Assembly: GCA_949743655.1 (NCBI GenBank)
Contig: CATJUP010000071.1
Coordinates: 1 to 50,598 of the forward strand
DNA from: an uncultured Eubacteriales bacterium
GTDB taxonomy: Bacteria; Bacillota; Clostridia; Lachnospirales; Anaerotignaceae
Direction of reading: 5' to 3'
DNA: 50,598 nucleotides
This document shows positions 35,753 through 47,400 of this stretch, in pieces. The first letter of the stretch is position 1. Every line of letters starts with the position of its first letter. The notes below the pieces were generated by a model. It ran no database searches. It saw only the letters and a program-made list of their open reading frames with translations, and was not told the origin of the DNA. The position numbers were made by a program, and so were the translations under genes.

Positions 35753-36955
35753 CTAAATAGACGAGTACATACTAAACATAGGTAAATACACTGCCAAAAG
35801 TATAAACACAACAAACACCGCTAATACGCAAATTATAATCGGTTCCAAAAGACTAAGCGCTCTGTCTGTGCTTACACTTACTTCATTATCGTAATAATTA
35901 GCCAATACCTCTAAAGTAGACTCCATAGAGCCTGTGCTCTCACCCATTGCAGTCATTTCAACAAGCATTTTAGGTAATTGCTGGCTGCTTGCCATACACT
36001 CGCCCAAAGCTCTTCCACCCTCAACACCTGGTATTGTTTTTAACACTTCCTCCGACATACATATATTGCTCATAGCCCTTCCAGATACCTCTATAGCCTG
36101 CAATATAGGCATACCCGCTGCTAACATTGTAGACATTGTATGGGCAAATTGACTTGCTCCTGCCATTCTTCCTATTTTACCTATAACCGGAATTGATAAA
36201 TAAAATTTGCTTAATAACTTTCCGCCTTTTTTTGTATGCCTGTAAACATTTAAAAATATAATAATTACAGCTAAAGCAAAAATAATAAATAAAGCATATT
36301 TGCTAAAAAAGTTAGATACAGCTATAAGTGCCACTGTAATTGGCGGAAGTTGTACACCCATCGACTGAAACGTGTTTATAAAAGCTGGCACGGCATAGCC
36401 CATTATTATAGTAACAACAATAACAGCCACAACAATTACAAAAACGGGATAAGTAATTGTGCTTATAGCTTTAGCCTGCGTTTTAGCTGTGCGGTCATAA
36501 TAATCCGCCATACGCTCAAAAGCGGTTACTAAATCTCCAGACTCCTCACCGGCTCTTATAGTCTCTCTAAAAGTAACAGGAAGTTTTTCGCCTCTTTGTT
36601 CTAAACTATAACTCAAGCTCCAGCCGTTTGACACATCTTCTGACACCTGCTTTAAAAGTTTAGCCAAAACTTTGTCGTTTGTTTGCCCCGCTACTAAATC
36701 CACAGTTTGAACAAGCGGAAGTCCAGCTCTAAGTATTATTGAAAACTGTTTTGATGTTATAGCCAAATTTTTAGCGTTTATTTTTTTTAACCGTGATAAA
36801 GTCTCACTTTTTGAATATGGCACTTCTTTAATAGTAAGTACCACGTCACAGTTTTGTCGTATTTTTATTACTGCCTCATTTTGGCTTGAGGCTTCTACAA
36901 CACCGTTTACTTTTTTACCGCCTGTATAGGCAGCCTCATATATATATGTTGGCAT
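35753..36955 (-). CDS. pilC: T4P inner membrane platform protein
   Basis: 400 aa with two GspF domains (FSIILRAGLPLVQTVDLV; FAHTMSTMLAAGMPILQAIEVSG; MTAMGESTGSMESTLEVLANYYDNEV). Confidence 0.93.
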   Translation of the reverse strand: MPTYIYEAAYTGGKKVNGVVEASSQNEAVIKIRQNCDVVLTIKEVPYSKSETLSRLKKINAKNLAITSKQFSIILRAGLPLVQTVDLVAGQTNDKVLAKLLKQVSEDVSNGWSLSYSLEQRGEKLPVTFRETIRAGEESGDLVTAFERMADYYDRTAKTQAKAISTITYPVFVIVVAVIVVTIIMGYAVPAFINTFQSMGVQLPPITVALIAVSNFFSKYALFIIFALAVIIIFLNVYRHTKKGGKLLSKFYLSIPVIGKIGRMAGASQFAHTMSTMLAAGMPILQAIEVSGRAMSNICMSEEVLKTIPGVEGGRALGECMASSQQLPKMLVEMTAMGESTGSMESTLEVLANYYDNEVSVSTDRALSLLEPIIICVLAVFVVFILLAVYLPMFSMYSSI

Positions 36956-36967
36956 AAATCCACTCCT

Positions 36968-38032
36968 TTAAAACTGTTTAAAAGCAGTTTTTTGCTGTTT
37001 TTGCTGACTTTGTTCCCTTAAAGCGCTCTCGTAAACCTCACGAGTTATGGCTCCAGAGTTATATAAGTTTTGCACGGCTTTATCCATAAGTATGTTTCCT
37101 ATATTTCCTGTTGTTTGTATTGTGTTGTGTATTTGAGGCGTTTTGCCCTCTCTAATTAAATTGCGTATAGCGCCGTCAGTTTTCATTACCTCGCACGCTA
37201 AAACACGTCCCTTTTTAGAGGCTTTTGGCAAAAGCTGCTGCGACAAAACGGCTTTTAAACACATAGAAAGCTGAAGTCTTATTTGCTGTTGTCTTTCCGC
37301 CGGAAAAACATCCACAATACGGTCTATAGAGTCAGCGGCGGAATTTGTGTGAACAGTGCCAAAAACAACATGACCTGTTTCAGCGGCTGTAAGAGCCGTT
37401 TCTATAGTTTCTAAATCTCTCATCTCACCTACAAGTATAACATCAGGGTCTTCTCTAAGCGCGGCACGCAAACCAGCGGCAAAACTTTTTGTATCACGTC
37501 CAATCTCACGCTGGTTAATAACACATTTATCTGGTGTGTAAATATACTCAATAGGGTCTTCAAGAGTGAGTATATGTTTATATTTAGTATGGTTAATATC
37601 ATTAAGCACAGCGGCGAGTGTCGTTGATTTTCCAGAACCTGTTTCACCAGTAATAAGAACAAGCCCTTGATTATAGCTTGAAAACTCGTTTACCACAGCC
37701 GGAAGACATAAATCTTTAATTTCAGGTATACTCTCGTTTAAAAGCCTTATAGCCGCCGACCATATCCCTTGTTGTCTAAAAACATTAATACGGCATCTTG
37801 TTCCCGCTATTGTAGCTGATAAGTCAATCTCTCCTATGCTTTTAAGTTCCTCAAATCTCTCGCCTGAAAGTTCTTTGGCTATTTCCTCACATTGTTCATT
37901 TGTAAGTATATCGCTCTCAATTTCTTTAATAGAGCCGTCTATTCTATATTTTGGCGAAATACCGCAGACGATGTGTATGTCAGACGCTCCATCTTTAAAC
38001 GCTTTTTCAACATACTTTTCTGTAAAACTCAT
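36968..38032 (-). CDS. pilT: T4P twitching/retraction ATPase
   Basis: 354 aa; ITGETGSGKSTTLAAVLNDIN, Asp box TLEDPIEYIY, EDPDVILVGEMRDLETIETALTAAETGHVVFGTVHTNSAADSIDRIVDVFP. Confidence 0.93.
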   Translation of the reverse strand: MSFTEKYVEKAFKDGASDIHIVCGISPKYRIDGSIKEIESDILTNEQCEEIAKELSGERFEELKSIGEIDLSATIAGTRCRINVFRQQGIWSAAIRLLNESIPEIKDLCLPAVVNEFSSYNQGLVLITGETGSGKSTTLAAVLNDINHTKYKHILTLEDPIEYIYTPDKCVINQREIGRDTKSFAAGLRAALREDPDVILVGEMRDLETIETALTAAETGHVVFGTVHTNSAADSIDRIVDVFPAERQQQIRLQLSMCLKAVLSQQLLPKASKKGRVLACEVMKTDGAIRNLIREGKTPQIHNTIQTTGNIGNILMDKAVQNLYNSGAITREVYESALREQSQQKQQKTAFKQF

Positions 38033-38080
38033 TTTATCCTCCTAAAAAACATAAAACTCATTTTTTACACATTTTAATAT

Positions 38081-39772
38081 TTAACTTCCCAAAACTCTTT
38101 GCACTTCTTCAACAGATGTAATACCATTTAAAACAAGCTCTTTACAGTTTTCAATAATAGGTTTAAAATTTGTGTTTTTTATAGCGTTTTCAAGTTCTTT
38201 TAGAGATTTAGAGTGTATGGCTCTTCGTATTTCACTTGTAACAGTAAGTATTTCAAAAGCGCCTATACGTCCTCTGTAGCCTGTATTAAAACACTCGCTG
38301 CAACCAGCTCCTTTATAAAACTGATATTCTCCTTCATAAATCCCCATTAAAGCCATTTCCTCTTTAGTAGGTGTATAAGGCTTTTTACAGTGAGGGCAAA
38401 TTCTTCTTAAAAGTCTTTGCGATACTATTGCCTTTAAAGCCCCAGCTATAAGATAAGGTTCAACGCCTATATCAATCAAACGGTCTATAGAGCTAACCGC
38501 GTTGTTTGTATGTACTGTTGACAAAACCAAATGCCCTGTCATAGCGGCTCTCATGGCTATTTCAGCCGTTTCACCGTCTCTTATTTCACCAACAGCTATA
38601 ATATCAGGGTCTTGTCTAAGTACCGAACGCAAAACGGAGGCAAATGATAAACCTATTTTTTCATTAATTTGTACCTGGCATATTCCATTTATGTGATACT
38701 CCACAGGGTCTTCAAGAGACACAAGATTTATTTCGTCCCTTTTAAGTTTATCTATTATAGCGTAAAGTGTTGAGGTTTTACCCGAGCCAGTAGGACCAAC
38801 CATAAGTATAACGCCCTCTGTGCTGTGCTCCACAATATTAGAAAACATAATGGCATTGTCACCGCTCAAACCCAAACCGTCTATTGTTGCAAGCTCTGGC
38901 GTTTTACGCAAAAGACGTATAACTATTTTTTCACCATGTATAGTTGGAAGTGTTGATATACGCAAATCAATGGTTTCTTGATAAACTGTGACGTTAGCTC
39001 CTCCATCTTGAGGAACACTTTTTTTTGCTATGTCCATTTTAGCCATAATTTTTATACGAGATATAACACTACTTTGAAGTTCTTTTGGAACAGTTATAAT
39101 ATGCCTAAGTGTGCCGTCTATACGCATACGCACTATAAGTCTCTCAAATTCAGGTTCTATATGTATGTCGCTCGCTTTTTCGGTACAAGCGCGCTCTATA
39201 ATTGAGTTTACCAAACGTATAGCCGGCGCGGCATCTGTCTCGTCTTCATCAACCATTAAATTTTGATTTGTAACAGTATTTACAGAACCATACTGACTGC
39301 CGAGCAAATCTTTCTGCATATCTTGAATAGCGCGTATAGCGCCTTGATTGCTGTATAAATTTTGCACAGTTCGCTCAACTGCTGACATAGTGGCAATCAT
39401 TGGTATTACACGCCGTTTTGTAAGAGCAGTAATTTCTTCTATAGCCATAAAGTTAAGAGGGTCTGTCATGGCAAGCCAAACTTCAGCACGAGCGGCTTTA
39501 ACTGGTACTACAGAATACTTTTTTGCTATATTTTTAGGCAAAATCTGAGCCATTTCCGCCGGAATTGAATATGAATTTAAATCTATAAATTCAACTCCAA
39601 TTTGGTTCATTAATGTGTCTATTAATTGTTTTTCAGTTATAAAACCGTGTTTTTGCAAAACAGTGCCTAAACGCTCACCGCTGTCTTTTTGAAGTGACAG
39701 TGCCTCATCTAATTGTTCATGTGTTATAACTTTGTTTTTAATAAGCATATCGCCTAACCTTACGTAAGCCAT
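38081..39772 (-). CDS. pilB: T4P assembly ATPase with N-terminal MshEN-like domain
   Basis: 563 aa; Walker A MVGPTGSGKTSTLYAI, SLEDPVEYHINGICQVQIN, tetracysteine CPHC...CSEC; two 24-residue RLGxxL motifs at N-terminus. Confidence 0.95.
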   Translation of the reverse strand: MAYVRLGDMLIKNKVITHEQLDEALSLQKDSGERLGTVLQKHGFITEKQLIDTLMNQIGVEFIDLNSYSIPAEMAQILPKNIAKKYSVVPVKAARAEVWLAMTDPLNFMAIEEITALTKRRVIPMIATMSAVERTVQNLYSNQGAIRAIQDMQKDLLGSQYGSVNTVTNQNLMVDEDETDAAPAIRLVNSIIERACTEKASDIHIEPEFERLIVRMRIDGTLRHIITVPKELQSSVISRIKIMAKMDIAKKSVPQDGGANVTVYQETIDLRISTLPTIHGEKIVIRLLRKTPELATIDGLGLSGDNAIMFSNIVEHSTEGVILMVGPTGSGKTSTLYAIIDKLKRDEINLVSLEDPVEYHINGICQVQINEKIGLSFASVLRSVLRQDPDIIAVGEIRDGETAEIAMRAAMTGHLVLSTVHTNNAVSSIDRLIDIGVEPYLIAGALKAIVSQRLLRRICPHCKKPYTPTKEEMALMGIYEGEYQFYKGAGCSECFNTGYRGRIGAFEILTVTSEIRRAIHSKSLKELENAIKNTNFKPIIENCKELVLNGITSVEEVQRVLGS

Positions 39773-39798
39773 TTTTTCTCCTCCTTTTTACAGTTTGG

Positions 39799-40311
39799 CT
39801 ATATAGCGTTTTCACTGTTAAGACAGCGCACTGTAAAATTAGTTTTGCATGTAATATTATCGTTTTGTCCATTTAAAGCTAAATCTATTGTAAAAAAAGT
39901 ATTGTCATAAGTTATAATAAGTTCTTTTGTTTTATATGCACCATTGCCATAAGCGCCTGAAGGCACAATTTTTTTGCCTCCTATTTCTATCTGACCATCA
40001 TCGTTTATGTTTATATCAGCGGCGTTACCATAAGAATCGCTGTTGTAGCTTTTAACAGTATTGTCGGCATTTAGTTTTACATCTCTTGCGCAGCGTAAAT
40101 CATCCGCTAATAAATCTGATATTGTAGCGGCAAGTATATGTATTTCTGATTGAGCTGTAATATTTTTGTAGCTGTTAAAAGCTAAATTAATACCTGTACC
40201 CAAAATTAAACTTAAAAATATAAATATAACCACAACGCAAAGTGTTTCTATAAGAGTTATACCTTTAGAGTTTTTTAGTTTTTGTATCATATTAATTCTC
40301 CGCATAATCAA
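39799..40311 (-). CDS. Minor prepilin 1
   Basis: NSKG|ITLIETLCVVVIFIFLSLILG class III signal peptide. Confidence 0.8.
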   Translation of the reverse strand: MIMRRINMIQKLKNSKGITLIETLCVVVIFIFLSLILGTGINLAFNSYKNITAQSEIHILAATISDLLADDLRCARDVKLNADNTVKSYNSDSYGNAADININDDGQIEIGGKKIVPSGAYGNGAYKTKELIITYDNTFFTIDLALNGQNDNITCKTNFTVRCLNSENAI

Positions 40312-40316
40312 GCCTT

Positions 40317-40613
40317 TTATTTCTTTTTATAAGAATACATCTCATTCTCTCCAAAAAATACTATTTCGGTCTCAAATGTTTGACTGTTGCCAACAATAAT
40401 CACATTTCCGCTTGGCGTAAGCTCAATTTCTTGTTTTTCGGCGGCGGATATAGCATTGTAATAATTGGTATCAGCGTTTTTAGCCTGTTCATTTATTTTT
40501 ACAGACGCCATTATAGCAAAAAATAACATAGACACCGACAATGACGCTATTAATATAGCCGCTAAAGCCTCAATTATTGTCTCACCATTTTGTTTTTTTA
40601 ATTTATTAATCAT
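40317..40613 (-). CDS. Minor prepilin 2 (short, PilV/GspI-like)
   Basis: 98 aa; KKQNG|ETIIEALAAILIASLSVSMLFFAIM, retains E5; 4-nt overlap with upstream gene. Confidence 0.7.
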   Translation of the reverse strand: MINKLKKQNGETIIEALAAILIASLSVSMLFFAIMASVKINEQAKNADTNYYNAISAAEKQEIELTPSGNVIIVGNSQTFETEIVFFGENEMYSYKKK

Positions 40614-41380
40614 GGCGCTGTTCCCAACTCCTCTTTAGCAATCCAATTAAGTTTCCATTTTAAAGGCTCAGTAAAATTAACGCTGCTTGTACTTGGATTA
40701 TCTTTTGGCTGTGGAACACTCCCGCCAACAGGCGTAAGTTCCGCCTCTAATTTATAGTCATAATCCAAATTTGTATAATCATCTGTTCCGGCTATAGAAG
40801 CAGTAACCCTTATACGGTATCCATCATGTAATTTTATAACAACAGTTACATCATCTTTAAGAGCACCATAATTCTCAGCATTATTAACTTGTAAAGTTAA
40901 TGTGTGGTTCTCTTTTAAATTTTGAGAAAGCCATGTGCCTTTATATCTGTCTTGCCCGTCTTTTGGTTTAGAGTCAACAAAATTTTCAAAATCTTTAGAA
41001 AAAACAGCATCCAAATCATCTAAAAGCGGCAGAACATTTGTTCCGTTTTCTGACAAAGAGCACTTAAATTCCCCTTTTGTCTGCTCATATGTATGTTCGG
41101 TATACTCATACCAAATTCCCCAAGTGTATTTATCCTCTTTTTTATATGTGTATTTTCCCGTATACTCGGCTTCTGTAAGAGCATCGCAAACAAGGCGCAA
41201 TGCTGAAGTAAGAGCAAAATATTTTTGCTGCTCCTCTTTTTCACCACGTGTTTTTCCGGCATTAGATGCAGAGGCGGCAAGTATTGTTGACGATACCATT
41301 ATACATATAATAAAAAACAAAATAGAAAACAAAATAGTTACGCCTTTTTGACTTTTTAATTTATAACAAAACCGCCTCAT
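40610..41380 (-). CDS. Minor pilin-like protein lacking E5 (PilX/GspK-like position)
   Basis: 256 aa; KSQKGVTILFSILFFIICIMVSSTILAASASNAG. Confidence 0.65.
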   Translation of the reverse strand: MRRFCYKLKSQKGVTILFSILFFIICIMVSSTILAASASNAGKTRGEKEEQQKYFALTSALRLVCDALTEAEYTGKYTYKKEDKYTWGIWYEYTEHTYEQTKGEFKCSLSENGTNVLPLLDDLDAVFSKDFENFVDSKPKDGQDRYKGTWLSQNLKENHTLTLQVNNAENYGALKDDVTVVIKLHDGYRIRVTASIAGTDDYTNLDYDYKLEAELTPVGGSVPQPKDNPSTSSVNFTEPLKWKLNWIAKEELGTAP

Positions 41381-41403
41381 AATATATCTCCTTATTAAGC
41401 GTT

Positions 41404-44400
41404 TTAATTTATTACAACAACAGGTACGCTTATTTCTAAAATATGTGTTCTTTCATCAGCAACCGCCTCAATAGTAATCAAAATATTTGTTTCTCCCGCT
41501 TTGTGTCCGGTTAATGTTAAAAGCACCTCATTAGGCAATACATTTTCATTATCCAAAACAGCGGTCACAATAGTCTCATTATCTACTTTAATATTTCTGC
41601 TGTTAATAACTACATTTGTATCATTGTTAGGCAGCAAAACATTAAAATAAACTGTTGGTTTTCCAGAACTCAAATTTATTTCAACCGGTGGCACTGCATA
41701 ATCAAAATCCGGTTTATTTATTCTAAAAGTTATAGGGTTTAACACTGAGTAATCAATTTCATTATGAGTATATTTACAGCGTACATTCTCAACTGCTGCT
41801 GTTACATCACTATTTGTTGTTTTTAAATTTAGTTTTAAACCGTTTTCGGTTTGCTCTATGTTTATATACTCAAAATACTCACTTTCTCCCTCTCTTTTAA
41901 ACTCTTTTATATCAATACCCAAATCGCCTAAATTTAATAAAGTGTTATTTTTACCATAAGGTGTAAGCGATATACTTGTTGTATCGTTTGTAAACAAATT
42001 TACAGGACTTGAATTTGGTCTAAACTCCAAAACAGCCGTTACATTTACAACCACTCGTATTGAGTAGGTTTTTCCGCCATAGCTATAGTTTATTGTTAAT
42101 GTTGTGTGTCCCACGCCTTTGCCTGTTACTGTAAGCACATTATATTTATCTACATTTCCAACAGCTATATTATTATCTTCGCTTACTACATTCCATGTTC
42201 CATTAGGTTGCGCGTTTCCAACAAGAGAGAGTGTTTCCTGGCTTGAGTTATTTACAAACAAATCAAGCTCTATAGGCGTGGCACCGTTTAATCGTTTAAT
42301 ACCATTCATAGGCCAGCTACCATAATGAACATTATAAGCCCCGTTTTCTCTTGTCAATATTGTAGGGAATGGATAATCCAAACCTTTAAGTTCTGTATAT
42401 CTGCTTGGAGCATAACTGTATTTTCCCGAAAGAGAAAACTCACCGTCATCTGTTGTTGATGTTACAGGCGAAAATGCTGTAAGCAAGCTGTATATATTGT
42501 AGCCATTTACATTTTCTTCACTTGATAACTGCTCGTAACTAAGACTTGTAACTCCTGCCGTTCCATTTATGTCGGTTTTAATTCCGCTTATTCCATCCGT
42601 ATTATTTTTTAATGCTTCCGAGCTTAAATAATAGCTGTTTTCTATAGTACAAACACCATGGTTTGCAAGCGTATCACCAGAAGAAGGGATATTATTTATT
42701 GAATAAATCTCTCCCGTACCGCCTAAAGCGTATAATGCTTTTATTTTAGAATTGGCGTTTTTAGCTGGCAAAGTAACATAACTGTAACAGTTAGTAATTG
42801 CGTTATTGGTCTCATTAATTTTATTGTTAGGGTCGCCCACTACTCCTATTCTTTTTGTTGTTCCAAAAACATCAAGAGGTTTAAAGTAACTTCCGCCAAC
42901 AATTCCGCCAATATATATTCCTGGTGTTTCTTTTGCGGCTTGAGAGTCTATATTTATACTTCCGCCAGAATAGCAGTTTTCTATACTTCTTTGACAAGTT
43001 CCCACAAGTCCGCCTATACGCATATTGTCTTTATCAAACGCTTCTGATGGTACATTTATATCTGTAATAGCCGAACAGCCTGTAAGCGACATACTTGATA
43101 TTCCCACAAGCCCGCCGGCGCCAATTCCGCCCCAACTTCCAGTATTTAATCTTGCTTTAACATTAATAGTGTAACCCGCCACAGAACAGTTTTGTATACT
43201 GCTGCCGCTGTCTGATGCAGCCATACCAGCCAAAACGCCTATAGAGTACCAAGCGGATTTTGTACCTCCAGAGTATGCCTCTACTGTTCCATTTCCGTCT
43301 GAAGAGTAAAGAATTATATCTTTAAGTTCTCCATTATAAACTATTCCAAACAATCCGGCGCACGATGACTCTTGACCGTGTATATTAACATTTTCAATCA
43401 TATATCCGCCGCCGTCATAAACACCTCCAAACCACGCATAAAGATTACCTAAATTTCCGCTTGTTTCGTCATAATACTCGGCTATAGGTGTAAAATATGT
43501 ACTGCTGTCTCCCTTAATATCATGTGTTTGCTGCCAATAAATTTTTTCAGTTTTAGCGGCGTAAGAAAGATATGGGAAATGTGTATAATTATCTTTTTCT
43601 ATAACCGTGTTTGTGTTTATTTTATTTAAATTCCAATTTATATTTTGTAACTGAGAAATAGCGCGTATTTCGTATGGATTAAAATTACTGTTTCCAGGTT
43701 CATCTATTATATTTTGGTCGTATATTTCTTCCCAGCCATACGGAATATTTTTAACAGAAATAGCATCGGCAAAATGAGGATTAACATTAAACTCCACATT
43801 AATAGTGCCTTGATACAAATTTATAGAGCCACTTTTTGCCTCAGAAGGATACATACCTCCACCATATTGCGCCAAGCCAAAACTGTGATAAGAGTGGAAA
43901 GTGTAGTCACCCATTAAAGACTTCAAAACATTGTTCACATTGGCATTTTCATACTGTGGCATAGGCGCTTTAAACTCAACACCCGCGTTTTTGTTTACAG
44001 AGTAATTAATACCGCTTGCCGACATTCCCAAAACTGATGCTACATCGTCTGAAGAATAATAACCATATCCATAATCAGTAACAACACCTCCGTCACTATA
44101 TGAATTTGACAAAGTAGTTTGCTTTATCACAGTTTTATTTTTTGCGTCAACCGCCAAAAGGCTTACATCATAAGTTGTTCTTCCCAATACTTCTAATTTT
44201 TCCCAATAGTATACTCCCATAACACCCAATTCCATAGGTGTTGGCCAACTTCCGTAATGTACATAATTTCCTTTAGCGTCTTTAACTGTAGCAGGATATG
44301 GATATACCCCTCCAAAATCAGCCGATAAGCCGCCTAAAGCCATTGTATTTATAACATTTGATACATTCTCATTGTCCGGTGACGGTTCTGTCATTTGGCT

Positions 44401-47400
44401 GTATGTTTTTTCTGCCGCCTTTTTTGGTGTGTAGCTTGCGTTATAAGATATATCTCTATATGTAAAGTTTCCTCTATTTAAATAAACCGTGCCTGTTTGA
44501 CTTCCTTCTGTAATTCCGCAAAAAGCGTATGTTTCAACATTTAATCCGCTTGAGCGCAGATTAACAGCCGCATAACTGTCTTTTATATAACTTCTGTTAT
44601 ATCCCACAAAACCGCATACTCTTGCTAAAGATGTAGAGTCAACCTCTGATGTTACACGCCCCACAGAATACGAGTATTCAATAGTTCCTCCTGTAGCGTT
44701 TTCTCCTACCAATCCGCCTACATAAGATGACGCAAAATTTGAACTGTCTGTTGAAAGCATTCCTACCTCAGCGGCGCTGTTTTGTATTATTCCGCTGTTT
44801 TGACCTACCAAACCGCCTACATAAATTATTCCGCCATAAGCCATTCCCTTTAAATTAGCTCCCGAAACAGCACAGTTAATTACAGAACCCATGTTTCCGC
44901 CCACAAGTCCGCCTAAATATTGCCCAACAGCACTGTTTCCTATAGTTACAACAAGTTCTTTATTGTAGTCCATATTATAAACAACATTACGTATAGTACC
45001 TGTTGAGTAGCCAAAAAGACCGGCATAAGCTCTATCACTGTCTTTATAAATATCAAAACTTATTTCTGATATACTAAAACTATGACCATCATATGTGCCG
45101 TTAAATGGACTGCTCTGTCTTCCTATAGGAGATTGAGTTGACTTGCTAAACTTATTTCCATATCCTGTATATTTGCTGTATACCAAATCCAACTCTTGAT
45201 TAAACGTATACGAATTATCGTTATGATAGTATTGGTCATAAGCACTTAAAATACGTAAATGTCTTGGTGTACGCACAGTTACAGGTATACTTTTGGCATC
45301 AGGCGCCTCGTCTTCAGTTTCAACTGCTGTTCCGGCAAAATGAGGATTATAATAATAATTTCCTAAATTTGTTACTCCCTCTATTGAATAACTAAAATTC
45401 AATGGCTGATAGAAATTAGGAGCGGCGTAATCTACATTAACAATACTTTCTGGAATTGGCGCTATACAAAATACACTTCCGTCCTCACTTTCAACAGTAT
45501 CCAAATATGATATATCATAATTTTCGGTTGTTGTAACAGTTTCGGCGGCATTGTTTAAATGAGTGTAATCAATTTTTAGCATTCCCGCACTTGGAAGTTC
45601 ACTTTTAAGCATAGCAACAGCGTATCCGTCTATAACAGGAATATTATTTTTTAAACTTGCAACACCGCCACCCTGAAAACCAAAAGAGTTATCCTCATAT
45701 TGCTCGTAATAAACCAAACTTGCTTTTTGGAACTGCGCGCCCCAATCCCCATAATGAGGAATATCTTTAATACCTGGAAAATCATAAACGCTCAAATCCA
45801 AATCTGTACGCAAATTATAAGGCTCGCTTGAGTTACGCTCTTTAAACTCAAACTCAGCGCCTAACTCTTTTTGAAAGTCCTCGTTTGTCATATCAGCGTA
45901 TGTTTTTGTGTGCTCGTCCGCGCCAGTGCCAACAGCAAGGCTATAATACTTTTCACTTGCTGCTGATATTTTATCAGCCAAATTAATTATTACGGCGTTG
46001 TCTTTTTTATCTGTATAACGCATTACACTATAAACACCATTTAATTTAATACTACCATTGCCCAAACATACACCAGCGGCGTTATCACATTCTGACATAT
46101 CAATAAATCCCGCGGTATAAGCGTTTTTAGCAGTTATCTCGGCTAAATTATTGCCAACTAAACCAGCGGCGTTTTTACCATATAAATAACAGTCAGAATA
46201 AGAATTATTAATTTCAATATCATTTAAAGCTGTGCCAATTAAACCGCCCACAGTTTCACCTTTAATAAGTGTGGCGGCAAAACAATTTGTAATAATGCCT
46301 CCGTCCATAATTCCAGCTATTCCGCCCGAAACTTCGCCCAAAATAGAATAATTATAACCGTCCTCATTATTTCCTAATTTTCCTCTTAAATTAGATGTTC
46401 CAATATCTCTTTGCCAATATACATAACAGTTTGTAAATTTTGTGTTTGACGCATTACCCACAAAAGCACCTGTAGCAGTAACATCGGTGTTTATTGTAGT
46501 ATCAACCAAACTTAAATTTAAAAACTCAGTATCGTTTGTTTGGGCAAAAAGCCCCGCGCCTGTTTTATTTTCAGCGCTCTTAGGAGTAATATTTAATTTT
46601 TGGATTAAATTACCACATCCATCATACTTTTTAATACTGTCGTTTTGTATAGGTATAAAATCATAATTAGAACACATTATATTAGCTATTTGTTCAGCGC
46701 TTGTTTTGTTTTTTACGCCCGAAAAATTCTCGTCAATATTTTGAATATGACGCAAATACTCTATTTTAGCTGTGTTTCCTCCACTACCTTTAGCAAAAAG
46801 ACTGTTGTCGCTAACTGTGGCTGTACTGGAACTTATTCCGCTATAATTTACTGTTGCTGTAGCTGTAAAGTCTCCACCAAAACCACTTGTAACAGTACCA
46901 AATAAGTCTTTAAACTGTTTTCCGCTTTTAAGTGAGTCTAAAACCCATGAGTACGAGTAATTAGCGGCACCGTTGTTATAATTCAAATTCTCATTTTCTA
47001 AAACAAGTTCAATATTTTTTCCTCCATACGAAAGCGTAACTGACAAATTAGTAGCGCTTGCCGCTGTAATAGGCACACTATAACTAACTTTAAGTGTTAG
47101 TTCTTCTTTATTGTCTATTGTTATAATAGGTGTATAAAGCGCTCCGGTACTGCTGTTTTGGGCAGTTTCCCCTCCATAATATCCTATAATAGGATTATTA
47201 CTCATTCTTATTTTTGCTGGAGCAGCACGCCAAATATTATAAAAGCCTTGAAAATCATCAACTTTTATTTCTTCCTCAGTAAAAAACACGTCTGTTACAC
47301 TTCCAGTTTTTGGCTCATAAACAACATAAAAAAAGTTGTCTTTTAATTTTGGGTCAATACTTCCTGAAGGTAGTAAATCAGAATGGTCTTGATTTGGCTT

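Noticed and set aside
43714-46905. + strand ORFs within the giant pilin gene
   Set aside because: Short, embedded in a 2100-codon open frame on the opposite strand; no domain evidence.
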